Assembly: GCF_010183535.1 (NCBI RefSeq)
Contig: NC_071330.1
Location: forward strand, 15,915,717 to 15,979,716
Direction of reading: 5' to 3'
DNA length: 64,000 bases
Source: Caenorhabditis remanei
Lineage: Eukaryota; Nematoda; Chromadorea; Rhabditida; Rhabditidae
The notes beneath the pieces were generated by a model. It had not been told where the DNA came from. It worked only from the letters and a program-made list of their open reading frames with translations, and did no database searches. Below, in pieces: positions 22,439-32,613 of the stretch. Each line of letters opens with the position of its first letter. Position 1 is the first letter of the stretch. The position numbers and the translations under genes are program-made.

Positions 22439-22667
22439 CCAGCCTGGCTGCCGCGCCTTCGGCGCTTCATCCGGCTGGCCTCTCCTCATTTACTTGTTCA
22501 CCTTCTCAAAAATATGTCCGCGTGGCCGAGTGGTCCAAGGCGGCGGTCTCTGCGCAAAGAGCGCAAGTTCGATTTTGGGCCCGGCCGTCTTTCTTTCATA
22601 TTTCTCAAAATTTGCGGACATTGGGACAGATGGACAAACCCCACATGCGTTTTATATATAAGAATGA
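22439..22667 (+). mobile_element. tRNA-headed SINE, copy 1
   Basis: The element opens with a hairpin (ccagcctggctgccgcgcc...ggctgg). It then carries a Pol III box A-like word tggccgagtggtccaaggcg near 22523 and a box B-like word gttcgatttt near 22567, and ends tttatatataagaatga. The head resembles a Leu/Ser tRNA, but the anticodon and T arms do not fold properly. Copies: 22817-23045, 53049-53277 and 60462-60692 (minus). Confidence 0.8.
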
Positions 22668-22816
22668 AAATAAAGCGATATTTGAAGAACCAAGTTTATT
22701 ATTTGAAAACGAGATTAAGGTACAATATTTCTCCGGTTATTTAGAAATTATTAACATATATGAATCATTAGAATTATTTTTGGAAAATTAGCAACTGAAA
22801 TATTTTTATATAGTAA

Positions 22817-23045
22817 CCAGCCTGGCTGCCGCGCCTTCGGCGCTTCATCCGGCTGGCCTCTCCTCATTTACTTGTTCACCTTCTCAAAAATATGTCCGCG
22901 TGGCCGAGTGGTCCAAGGCGGCGGTCTCTGCGCAAAGAGCGCAAGTTCGATTTTGGGCCCGGCCGTCTTTCTTTCATATTTCTCAAAATTTGCGGACATT
23001 GGGACAGATGGACAAACCCCACATGCGTTTTATATATAAGAATGA
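22817..23045 (+). mobile_element. tRNA-headed SINE, copy 2
   Basis: Second copy within the tandem duplication, apparently identical to copy 1 over its whole length. Confidence 0.8.
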
Positions 23046-23194
23046 TTTTCCTATAGATAAGGTGATATTTATTCCTTTTACAGTGAAGCTGACAGCGGAT
23101 CGAATAACTTCTGAAACAATTAAATTGAAAATTTAGAATTATATTTCAGGGTTATACTCTATTACGTAGAGAAGGGATATTAGAAAAAATCAAA

Positions 23195-23425
23195 ATGTCT
23201 AAACCGACAAAATTTGACAAAGCCCATGCAAAAGCTAGGCCACAACTCAAAACTCATATTTTTAGCATTTTTCGTTTAAAGGAGGATTGTGTACTCCTCT
23301 CGGACAAGATTTTAAACAGATTTTCCCACTTTTTTCGACTTTTTCACAATATAAACAAAAAATGCAAAATATGGGATATTTGACTTGTGGCCTAGCTTTT
23401 GCATGGTATTCGTCAAATTTGATCA
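23195..23425. repeat. Short foldback
   Basis: aaaatttgacaaagcccatg and caaaagctaggccacaa on the left face gtggcctagcttttgcatgg and cgtcaaatttgatc on the right. The loop contains ttaaaggagga, like the end of the TA-flanked element at 27153. Confidence 0.6.
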
Positions 23426-23829
23426 AATCAAAAATTTCCGAAAATCTTCTAACGTTTTCCTGGTTTCTTTTTTATATCCAATTCCTGCGAAGTCACAACA
23501 CCACAGTGGTGGAATCCTTCAGAAATGATGACGTCTTGATGTGAGGCACTGGAATAATAATATGATCAAAATTGAATACAGTTCTCTTAATTGCTCTTAC
23601 TTTCTCGATTAATTCGAATATCTCCAGGCACATTTCAGTTGTAATAGTGACTTCTAAAATATCAACAAAAAAATTTAATGATTTTGAATATAAAAACTTA
23701 CTTTTCGAGTCTCCATGAATCAAAATATGTATAATTTTTAAAAAAAGCAAGTAAAATATAACATTTGACTATCCATTCCGATAGGAAGCCATATAAATTA
23801 AAATTCAATAAAAATCATCGAAATAAATA

Positions 23830-24266
23830 AATTAGTCGCTCTAAATGCCCTAAATTCACGTTTTCCCGGCACAAAAGGAGCCTAGATGGAAGAGTTTTCC
23901 CACGCGAATTTCTCCCTCCGTGTAGTCCTCTCGGACAAAATTATTTATTTTTATTTCTCGATTTTTCGTTTTCTTGCTTTTTTCAATTTATATCGTAAAA
24001 AAGAAGAAAAGACACGAAAAATTGTTGAAAAAAGCAAGAAAACGAAAAATCGAGAAATAAAAAGAAATAATTTTGTCCGAGAGGACTACACGGAGGGAGA
24101 AATTCGCGTGGGAAAACTCTTCCATCTAGGCTCTTTTTGAGCCGGGAAAACGTGAATTTAGGGCATTTAGAGCGATTTTTAGCACATGCTCCAATGATGA
24201 AAGTTGTTCAGAATTTTCTGAAGTATCAGAATCTGAAATAAAAAAAATATGACTTCAGTCCTCCTT
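23830..24266. mobile_element. TA-type foldback element, copy 1
   Basis: A strong palindrome (gtgtagtcctctcggacaaa facing tttgtccgagaggactacac; aaaatcgagaaataaa arms) lies between tagtcgctctaaatgccc and the right end cagtcctcctt followed by TA at 24267. The right half matches the element at 27153-27551 closely. The left boundary is not certain. Confidence 0.7.
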
Positions 24267-24619
24267 TAACTTCAAGAAATACCCACCTTCCTCCAAACTC
24301 GTATAAAATAACCAAAATAGATAACTATAACTCAATTATAATCAAATGAAAGTACTTATTAAGAGAGAGTGTTAGTAGTGGAGAGACGCAGCCACAAATG
24401 ACGTCACTAAGATGGCGAAAGGAAAGAAGACCTCTTTTTTCTTGTTAACATAGTTCTTTTCTGGAAATGTTGAAAATCCTGGACTGGGTCAAATAAAAAA
24501 TTTATTATGTTTAATTTTATATAAAAATAACTTTTATAATTATTAATGGGTCGTTTACCACAGCATACGAATGTCTTGTTGGTGTACTGGTTGTTGTCCA
24601 TTTCCAATAAAACCATTTG

Positions 24620-25600
24620 TCACATACCATCCAACTGAAAATGAAAAATGTAATTATATTTAGTGGTACTCACTTTAATGATCCCCTTAATCAGAATCAC
24701 TTTTATAAGAATTTCATAAAACACTAAATTTGTCTAGAAGAAAATTGACTAAACTGTATTATTTTCAAAGAAACCATGTGAACAACTCTAGAAAAAAATT
24801 CTTTTGTGTGTTTTCAGCCAAAAAAATCTGGAAAATTTGGAAAGAGAACGTCTTGGACGATCTCACCTCATCTCAACAAATCTAAGCGGATTTTAAGCAG
24901 ACTCAAATATAAATTTAACCGATCTAATCAAATTTCTGGGGGTCTAATTTTACTCACTAGTCTTCCTTGTCCGGCGTTCTTTCCTCCACAGCGTACAACC
25001 GCAGCATTTGCTCCCAAGAAATAATATGTTGTTGCACTCAACCTGGAAAAAAAATTATTAGTTTTAAAAATGAATTCCAGACTTTCAAACAAAAAAAATT
25101 ACCCTGATATTCCTGAAAAAGTGACGGCAAATACATCATCTTGAGATGGAACTGTTGATCCATTTATTCCTGAAAAAGAAGATAATTTAGTAATTACTTT
25201 AATTAGGTTGTCTATGACCCATAATTTCATTGAGTTAGTCAAGAAGATTGTGGCTGAGATTGTTTAAGATTGGCTGAGATCGCTTGAAATGGGCTAAAAT
25301 AACTCAAAAACTAGTTTTTTAAAAAACTTCTTATATCTAATTGCCCCGGGGCAATTTTTTTCAGTCAAAGCTTTCAAAATTTGAGTTGAAAATGTTCAAA
25401 ACCAAATTAAAGTCAATTTTTCTCTAATTCCCTTAAATTACTCTTACCATATGTACTTACCTCTTTTGTGTGACTGTCCAGCCAAAGAATTTGCTTTTGA
25501 GAGCACATTGACCTCCAATTTGAGCCTAAGCACCCTAAAATGTGTTTAAATCATTAAAAAATATGGTTAAAACTCACTTTTCTAGTTTTCCAATACATCC
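24620..25600 (-). CDS. Gene A of a leader-sharing family, start unresolved
   Basis: Phase-consistent minus-strand exons are 25578 upward (exon 1), 25461-25534, 25103-25169, 24958-25042 and 24620-24634. Exons 3 and 4 encode GINGSTVPSQDDVFAVTFSG and then SATTYYFLGANAAVVRCGGK, ending QGRL then LDGM and stop. Exon 1 has an Ile/Thr-rich signal-like stretch before GCIGKLEK, but no in-frame ATG was found; the equivalent position in the plus-strand relative at 39360 does have an ATG. The conserved Gly/Tyr/Phe-rich part suggests a small secreted protein. Family unknown. It may be a recently inactivated copy. Confidence 0.45.
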
Positions 25601-25659
25601 AGTAATAATAGTAATAATTATAATGATTAATTAATTAGAACTTAATAAAAATCAGTTTT

Positions 25660-25860
25660 ATAAAAGTACTTATCATCCCCCTATTCCGTTAAGGAGTCTG
25701 ATAAATACTTGAATATATAAATATATATATATATTTCGACCATCTATTCAGTAAGAGGCCTTATTCAGGAGAGCATGTTTTGGCTCAACTGACTGGAAAG
25801 AGCACAAGAGGAGAGAGAGTGGGAAATATAGAAGAGACGGAGAGTATTAATATATATATA
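25660..25860 (-). promoter_or_regulatory. Shared 5' module, copy A
   Basis: Upstream of gene A on its strand lie agccaaaacatgctctcctg, aataaggcctcttactgaat, agatggtcga, tatcagactccttaacgg and a TATA-rich run, leading into the untranslated leader. A G/A-rich tail (agaagagacggagag) lies further out. Related modules are at 27936, 29756, 31660, 34190, 36785 and (inverted) 39185. Confidence 0.6.
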
Positions 25861-26311
25861 TACTAAATATTGGGTGTGGGTGCTACTACTAGCGGAGGGC
25901 AGCTAACCAAAACACATTTTAATCATTGAAAGAGTAATCCGTCAGAAATTTCGACATAGGGGTGTCTTAAGGGAAAGGGAGAGGACAAATTCAGATATTA
26001 GTATTTAGGGGAATTTTAAGGGGGTGCAAATCATGTTCAAGCTACATACATACATACTATAAGACAGCGAGAAACCAAGCCATTCGAAAATTCTGAGTAA
26101 ACTACATTTGGGTTCAGAAGTTCATGTTCTGATATTTATAAGAATCCGGGACGTTTTGGAACTAGAGAATATTCTGACAAATGAGACACTTTTGACGATT
26201 ACCCCTTTCTCTATTTTGTTTTCTGGTTGAGACCCTCATTCAACAAGGAAGATTAGTGAAAAATTTACTATTTTATTAAAAGAATCAGATAAGAGAACAT
26301 AAGAAAAAGAA

Positions 26312-26551
26312 TCAGGAAAAAGCAACTTTTTGAATTTGACGATGTTGTTCCTCACGCCTCATAACACGCCGCACATTCTCATATTCTCCACGATTTGTTT
26401 CCTTTTTGGAGGAAGTTTTGGGTTGCTCTTGAGCTAGAAGTTTGCGCACTGGGGTTACACGTCGGGATCTTTGCATTCTTGATGCAGCGAGCTTGATTGA
26501 ATCTGTAACTCGATTCTGTGAAGTGTTTTCCAAAATTGGATCAAATTTTCA
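26312..26551 (-). CDS. Basic C-terminal ORF with its own polyA signal
   Basis: The open frame encodes about 79 residues rich in Arg/Lys/Gln: ENTSQNRVTDSIKLAASRMQ, then RSRRVTPVRKLLAQEQ, ending EEQHRQIQKVAFS. AATAAA on the minus strand at 26272-26277 lies about 35 nt after the stop, as for a real 3' end. There is no ATG before the upstream stop and no acceptor directly ahead, so this is either the last exon of a gene with unseen upstream exons or a 5'-truncated copy. No family recognised. Confidence 0.35.
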
Positions 26552-26812
26552 AATTCAGCGTGTTAAAGAATATTTAATCGAATATGAGCCTATTGGAAAG
26601 GCCGAGTTACATCTGGAACATTCCCTAGTTACCCAATTTTTGCGGATCTAAAACAACAACTAACGACCTTAACCGACGTCAGACGATCTTAGACAATCTT
26701 AAACTACCTATCTGAGGCACTGTTTGCTAATCTGAGACGATCTTAGCCGATTTCTACCGATATCTGCCTATCCTTTCCTATAGTTAGATGATCCTGACCT
26801 ATTATTACTCAC

Positions 26813-27871
26813 TTAAATCTTCCATGTCCGGTGTTCTTTCCTCCAAAAGATACAAACGTAGCATTCGGTCCCAAGAAAAAATATGTTGTTGCACTCAACC
26901 TGGAAAATGAATAATTAATGAATTTCAGAATTAAAAATGAAATAAAAACTTACCCACTGAGTTATTCCTGAAAAAGTGACGGCAAATACACCATCTTGAG
27001 ATGGAACTGTTGATCCATTTATTCCTGAAAAAGAAGAAAAATTAGTAATTAGTTTAATTAGGTTGTCTATGACCCATAATTTCATTAAGTTAGTCAATGA
27101 GATAATTTAAAATTCTCTAAAATTGGTTGAGATTGGCTGCTGAGATCGCTTAAAGGAGGACTACCACGCGAATTTTTGCCCCCGTGTAGTCCTCTCGGAC
27201 AACATTTTTTCTTTTTATTTTTCGATTTTTCGTTTTCTTGCTTTTTTCAACAAGTTTTCGTGTTTTTTTCAACTTATATCGTAAAAAAGAAGAAAAAACA
27301 CGAAAACTTGTTGAAAAAAGCAAGAAAACGAAAAATCGAGAAATAAAAAGGAATAATTTTGTCCGAGAGGACTACACGGGGGCAAAAATTCGCGTGGGAA
27401 AACTCTTCCATCTAGGCTCCTTTTGAGCCGGGAAAACGTGAATTTAGGGCATTTAGAGCGATTTTTAGCATATGCTCCAATGATGAAAGTTGTTCAGAAT
27501 TTTCTGAAGTATCAGAATCTGAAATAAAAAAATATGACTTCAGTCCTCCTTTATAATTGGCTGAAATAACACAAAAACTAGTTTTTAAAAAAATTTCTTA
27601 TATCTAATTGCCCCGGGGCCATTTTTTTCACTGAAAGCTTTTAAAATTTGAGTTGAAAATGTTCAAAACCAAGTTAAAGTCAATTTTTCTCTAATTCCCT
27701 CAAATTACTTCCAACAAATGTACTTACTCTTTTATGTGTGACTGTCCAACCAAAGAATTTGTCCTTGAGAGCACAGAGACCTCCTATTTGAGCCTAAGCA
27801 CCCTAAAATGTAATTAACTCAATAAAAAATATGATTGAAACTCACTTTTTTCGGTTTTCCAGTACATCCAG

Positions 27872-27900
<29 letters not shown>
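26813..27900 (-). pseudogene. Gene B, decayed tandem copy of gene A
   Basis: Exons homologous to gene A are 27846 upward, 27728-27802, 26954-27024 and 26813-26899. In the frame used by A, exon 2 contains a TAG (AAA TTG in A, AAA TAG here), and exon 3 ends in a different phase (ACTCAGTGG instead of TCAGG). A TA-flanked foldback element sits in intron 2 but not in gene A. The duplication includes the promoter module and more than 200 bp upstream of it. Confidence 0.6.
27153..27551. mobile_element. TA-flanked foldback element in an intron
   Basis: The ends are AAGGAGGACT and AGTCCTCCTT (11-bp near-perfect inverted ends), flanked by TA on both sides (27151-27152 and 27552-27553), a Tc1/mariner-type target. 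The 399-bp interior is a long palindrome around aacaagttttcgtg, facing cacgaaaacttgtt. The homologous intron of gene A lacks it, giving the empty site. Confidence 0.85.
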
Positions 27901-27904
<4 letters not shown>

Positions 27905-27935
27905 ATTAATTAGAATTCAACAAAAATCAGTTATA

Positions 27936-28065
27936 TAAAATACTTGTCGACCATCTATTCAGTAAGAGGCCTTATTCAGGAGAGCATGTTTTGACTCAAC
28001 TGACTGGAGAGAGCACAAGAGGAGAAAGTGGGAAATATAGAAGAGACGGAGAGTATTAATATATA
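27936..28065 (-). promoter_or_regulatory. Shared 5' module, copy B
   Basis: Carries gaccatctattcagtaagag, gccttattcaggagagcatg and agagcacaagaggagaaagt, nearly identical to copy A. It lacks the block tatcatccccctattccg present in A, C and D. Confidence 0.55.
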
Positions 28066-28924
28066 TATATACTAAATATTGGGTGTGGGTGCTACTACTG
28101 GTGGTGGAGGGCAGCTAACCAGAACATATTTTCATCAAGGAATAACTAATCCGCCAGAAATTTGGACATAGGGGTGTCTTAAGGGAAGGGAGAGTACATA
28201 TTTTGATTAAACTACATAAATATGTATTAAAAGGCGCCTATTCTAAATTATAGTTCAGATATTAGTACTTAGGGAAGTTTTAAGGGGTGCAAATTTCAAG
28301 CTACATACACATATGTATTATAGTGATCCGGAACTATGACATTCAAAAATTCTTAGTGAGTATACTACATATGAGTTCAAAAGTTCAAGTTCTGATAAAT
28401 ATAAGGATTTTGGACTTTTCGAAACAAGGACATTTAAGAAAAAGACGTTTAGGAACTGAAAGTATGGAAAATAATAATTTTTTGAAAATTACTTGAAATC
28501 GGACATCATTTTTCACAAATGTTTAGTTTTTTTTGGATTCTACATGTCAAATAACCTAGAAACTCGTAGTTTTTGAGTATTTTTACGCCCAAAATCGAAA
28601 TTTTTCGAAAAATTTTGATTGGTTATGGTAGAATTCCCTATCGCTCATAAGGTCGGGGGGTTCGATCTCCACAGTGATCAAAACTTTTTGAATATTTTTT
28701 GCTTGTTTTTTTTTTGGGTTCTACATGCCAAATAACTTATAAATCGGACGTTGTTGAGTACTTCAACCAATCTCAGCCAATTTTAGCGGTAATTAGCCTA
28801 TCGTGGACAATCTTAGCCGATCTCAAACGGAATCTGAAAATCTGAAATCTGAAAACCTGAATAAAAAACACATGACGTGTATTGAATTAGCATAGATTCA
28901 TTCTCTTCTAATTTAATAAAATAG
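28066..28924. other. Intergenic; tRNA-like relic near 28625-28685
   Basis: The first half (to about 28330) is homologous to 25850-26100, part of the A/B duplication. Near 28655 the words gctcataaggtcgggg and gttcgatctcc resemble the anticodon and T arms of a Met tRNA, but the acceptor and D arms are missing, so it is at most a degenerate relic. Confidence 0.4.
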
Positions 28925-29642
28925 TTAAAATACAATATTTAAATAACAATGGAAGTTGCAGTTGCTCTTGTATCCAGATAATTCTCGTAATCGTTCGTTC
29001 TGAAAGTATAATAAGTATAGTAATAATTATTATATAAAATGTTCTATTAGCTCCACACATCTTTTACAACTGCGCTCCACCGAAATGTTCTTTGATTTCG
29101 GTTGTACCGTGCTAATGATAAATTCATTTCATTTTGAGAGAAGCTTTGGGCGCTTCATGAGGGATTTTTGGACTTTTTTGAATGAAAACACAAGATTTTT
29201 TGCTTATCAAATGATTTATCAACTAACGTTTTCCAATTTCCTCAATAATCCTGCGTCCGTCGCCCTTCTCCTTTTCAAAACCACTTTTCGTTCTTATCTC
29301 CTCCTGCAAGTTACATAATTATTAATTTCATGTTTCAAACTATTTTTTATCCGCTTACTCGTTCAGTTTCCTTTCCAAACCATCATCAGCGCCATTTCCT
29401 TTCCATCGAATGGTGTTTCGTGCTCTTGGAGGATTCGGGATACTGTAGCTCCTCGTTCCAGTGCTTTCTTTATCCTGTGTTGGTCAGTTGACACCTCCTA
29501 AAAGAAAAATTTTGTAAGGCTTATATAATCTACATAGTAAATCTTATTATGACTTACCTCTGAACTTTTGATTTTATTGGGACTTTCAGGAAAATATCCA
29601 ATTAATTACTTCCGCCACCTGATCCATAGAAGTAGAAGGGAT
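28925..29642 (-). CDS. Gene C, small helical protein, start unresolved
   Basis: Exons in one continuous phase are 29558-29642, 29381-29497, 29228-29303, 29068-29111 and 28925-28999. The 39-codon exon encodes QHRIKKALERGATVSRILQE and ends FDGKEMALMM. The next gives EEIRTKSGFEKEKGDGRRII and EEIGK; the last gives NERLRELSGY and ends LNIVF. The protein is charged and helical, probably intracellular. The spacing faintly recalls the nematode SPK domain, which I offer only as a hypothesis. No in-frame ATG was found in the first exon, which instead carries a separate conserved short frame (see findings). Confidence 0.45.
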
Positions 29643-29755
29643 CTATAATTTAAGAACTGTTTTTTGAGAATCCTAAGAAGAAACTGACCTTTTCCTTCCA
29701 CCGATAACAGAAAAATAAAAAATAAATGAATTAGAATTCAATAAAAATCAAATAA

Positions 29756-29960
29756 GCACTTATCATCCCCCTATTCCGTTAAGGAGTCTGATAAGTACTT
29801 GAATATATAAATGTATATTTCGACCATCTATGCAGTAAGAGGTCTTATTTTATCAGGAGAGCATGAGAGAGCTCAACTGACATGAAGTTGGAAGGGAGCC
29901 GTGAGAGAGGGGATAAGGGAAGAGACGCTGACGGATAAGGCAGGTGAAGGGCATTCATTT
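29756..29960 (-). promoter_or_regulatory. Shared 5' module, copy C
   Basis: Carries tatcatccccctattccgtt, aaggagtctgataagtactt, gaccatctatgcagtaagag and ggagagcatgagagagctca, followed by ggaagagacgctgacggata. Confidence 0.55.
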
Positions 29961-30653
29961 CGAAAAGAGACATTTCGAAAGCGAGAAGGGAGTATTAAAG
30001 CGGAAATGTGTAATCATTGAGATTGGAAAGGATTGAAATGGAAATTAATGATAGCCTTGGGATTTCTGAAAAGGGAAGGTACACGTATTATAAGGCTCTA
30101 GGACGTTTTGAAATCATGCTATTTGAATATCCTGAGTAAACTACATACGGGTTCAAAGGAGCGTGTTCTGATATTTATAAGGATCGGGTTGTTTCCAAAC
30201 CGCGAAATTTTGAAAAACAATGACAATTCGTAACCGAGACGTTTAGGTACCGAATGAGACATTTTTCGCGATGCACTTTATGTCTTGCTCGCAAAGGTTA
30301 AGTTTTGAAATGTCCCGTCACGGTTGCGAGATGTCATGGTTTTGTAATGCGGAAATCATAAAAACTGTCTAAAATACTAATATTGTCTGAATTTGAAAAA
30401 AAATCTTCTTTTTGAACGATTTTAGCCGATATCAAACGATTTTAATGATCTTAGCCGATCTTAGTCGGTCTCAGACAATTTTGGACAAGTGGCGGTTGTA
30501 GAAATTATAGAAATTATCTAATTTAAGACAATCTTGGACGGAATCTGAAATGTGAAATGCAAAATATGAAAATGTGAAATCTGAAAACCTGAATAAAAAA
30601 CACATGTGTATTGAATTAATAGTGATTCATTATTTTCTAATTTAATAAAATAG

Positions 30654-31640
30654 TTAAAACATAATATTTAAATAACAATGGAAGTTGCAGTTGCTCTTGT
30701 ATCCAGATATTTCTCGTAGTCGTTCGTCGTTCTGAAAATATGATAAGTATAGTAATAATTATTATATAGAATGTTCTATTATCTCGACACATCACATACA
30801 GCTGCGCTCCACCGAAACGCTCTTTGGTTTCGGTTGCACCATGCTAATTATAAATTCATTTCATTTTGAAAGATGCTTTAGGCGCTTTAGGGGGGATTTT
30901 TGAACTTTTTTGAATGAAAAAACAAAAAAAGTGTGATTTTTTGTTAATCAAATGATTTCTCAACTCACGTTTTCCAATTTCTTCAATAATCATGCGTCCG
31001 TCGTTCTTCTCCTTTTCAACACCACTTTTCGTTCTTATCTCCTCCTGCAAGTTACATGATTATTAATTTCTTATCTTTTATCCGCTTACTCGTTTAGTTT
31101 CCTCTCCTAACCATCATCAGCGCCATTTCCTTTCCATCGAATCGTGCTTCTTCGTGCTCTTGGATGCTCCGGCATAATACTTCTTCTTCCCACTCGTTGC
31201 TCCTCTCTCAAGGGCTCTTTTTCATGCATCCGTCATCCTTCTCTTCCTTCTCAAAACCACTTGATCTCTTGGCTGCAATTTGTGTATTTATTAATTTTTT
31301 ATTTTAAACTATTCACTCACTCCTTTAGTTTCTGGTATAATACATATTCTTTCAACTTGTTGCTCCTCTCTCAAGCGCTCTTTTCATCCTGTGTTGATGA
31401 GTTGGAATTTCCTGAAATAAACATTTTGTATGGTTTATTTAATCTACATAGGGAATCTCATACCTATGAACTCTTGATTTGAGTGGGACTTTCAGGAAAA
31501 TCTCCAATTAATTACTTCCGCCGCCTGATCCATAGAATTGGAAAGGATCTATAATTTAATAAATGTTTTTTGAGAATACTGAGAAGAAACTGACCTTTCC
31601 TTCCACCGATAACAGAAAAATAAAAATAAATAAACTAGAA
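30654..31640 (-). pseudogene. Gene D, tandem copy of gene C with broken exons
   Basis: The 3' exons are conserved and open (30969-31044, 30800-30843, 30654-30731, encoding EEIRTKSGVEKEKNDG..., WCNRNQRAFRW, NDERLREISGY). The exon matching QHRIKKALERG is present twice in damaged form: near 31080-31230 a late part, and near 31330-31410 an early part ending in an in-frame TGA (GGAGCAACAAGTTGA). The first exon ends TCATAG where gene C has TCAGAG. It is probably non-functional, unless spliced differently. Confidence 0.5.
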
Positions 31641-31659
31641 TTCAATAAAAATCAAATAA

Positions 31660-31870
31660 GCACTTATCATCCCACTATTCCGTTAAGGAGTCTGATAAGT
31701 ACTTGAATATATAAATGTATATTTCGACCATCTATCCAGTAAGAGGCCTTATCTCTCTCATGCTCCCCTTATCAGGAGAGCATGAGAGGGCTCAACTGAC
31801 ATGGAATGGCGGAGCCGTGAGAGATGGGATAAGGGAAGAGACGCTGACGGATAAGGCAGGTAAAGCGCGA
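31660..31870 (-). promoter_or_regulatory. Shared 5' module, copy D
   Basis: Near-identical to copy C: tatcatcccactattccgtt, gaccatctatccagtaagag, ggagagcatgagagggctca and ggaagagacgctgacggata. A duplicated agcatgag/ctcatgct word adds a small hairpin. Confidence 0.55.
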
Positions 31871-31997
31871 CATTTTGAAGCAAAAGGGGGGAAATTTGAG
31901 ATTGGAATTGGGATTGAAATAGAAATAATGATAACTTTGGGGAATCTAGAAAGAGCAAACCAAGACGCTCCGAAAACGGGTAAAAAAACCAAAGTAC

Positions 31998-32195
31998 ATA
32001 CATTACCGGACAAAAAGGTATCAACTTTGACTGTTTTCAGTGGAAAATGAGGAAAATGACCAACTTTGAAAGTGTGTCATGGTATTTCTGAATGTAACAC
32101 CATGAACATTTTAATGAATCATATAGATCAAAAGTGGACCTTTATTTTTGTAGTTGACAACTTTTTTGTACGGACACTCCCTAGCAAGTTACGTA
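31998..32195. repeat. Half copy of palindromic family Q
   Basis: Runs from acattaccggacaaaaagg through gttgacaacttttttgtacg and gacactccctagcaagttac. The opposing arm is missing. Next to it (32228) is the word gcagaggacacctgcgaaat, repeated at about 36910. Confidence 0.7.
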
Positions 32196-32613
32196 TTGAC
32201 AATGTAATTTGTCCCTTAAATCGATTAGATGGCAGAGGACACCTGCGAAATATTGAAATTCGAGTATAGTGGTTTAGCAGGTGGGGTTCAATTTTAAACC
32301 AAGACGCTTTAAAACTGGAGGAAACAACTATAGGAAAGGGTTTTCAATATTTCCCGATGAAAACTATACGCTTCTTAAAACTGCTCTACCGAAACCTTAA
32401 AAAATTGTGTGCAAAATTGAGAGAATTTTTTTCAGGATTTTTATTTAAAGGTTTCTTCGAAAATGTGTTCTGTGTTTCATTTTCTAAAATTCTTTTAAAA
32501 ACTAAGTTCCCAATGGTATTATTTATTAAATACTAATATAATCAAAAATTCAATAAAATTCATTAATTATACTAACATTCTTGACTCGAAATCCAGATGA
32601 GTAGCGCCTGGTG

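Larger units (their letters stand above)
22297..23052. repeat. 378-bp tandem duplication carrying a SINE
   Basis: The block starting gcgatatttgaagaacc at 22297 starts again at 22675, exactly 378 bp later, and both units end with a SINE. The units read almost identically, so the duplication is recent and postdates the SINE insertion. Confidence 0.85.

Noticed and set aside
22523..22610. Leu/Ser tRNA gene (also near 22900, 53130 and 60600)
   Set aside because: Box A- and box B-like words are present, but the anticodon and T arms do not pair properly and four copies share the same long flanks and tail. They are tRNA-headed SINEs.
23493..23750. Minus-strand gene with exon VTITTEMCLEIFELIEK
   Set aside because: Good splice-like sites flank the exon, but no start codon or in-phase partner could be found.
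28625..28685. Met tRNA
   Set aside because: Only anticodon-loop and T-arm-like words are seen; no acceptor or D stem.
31144..31482. 112-codon plus-strand ORF
   Set aside because: Lies antisense to the damaged exons of gene D; no splice or leader support on the plus strand.
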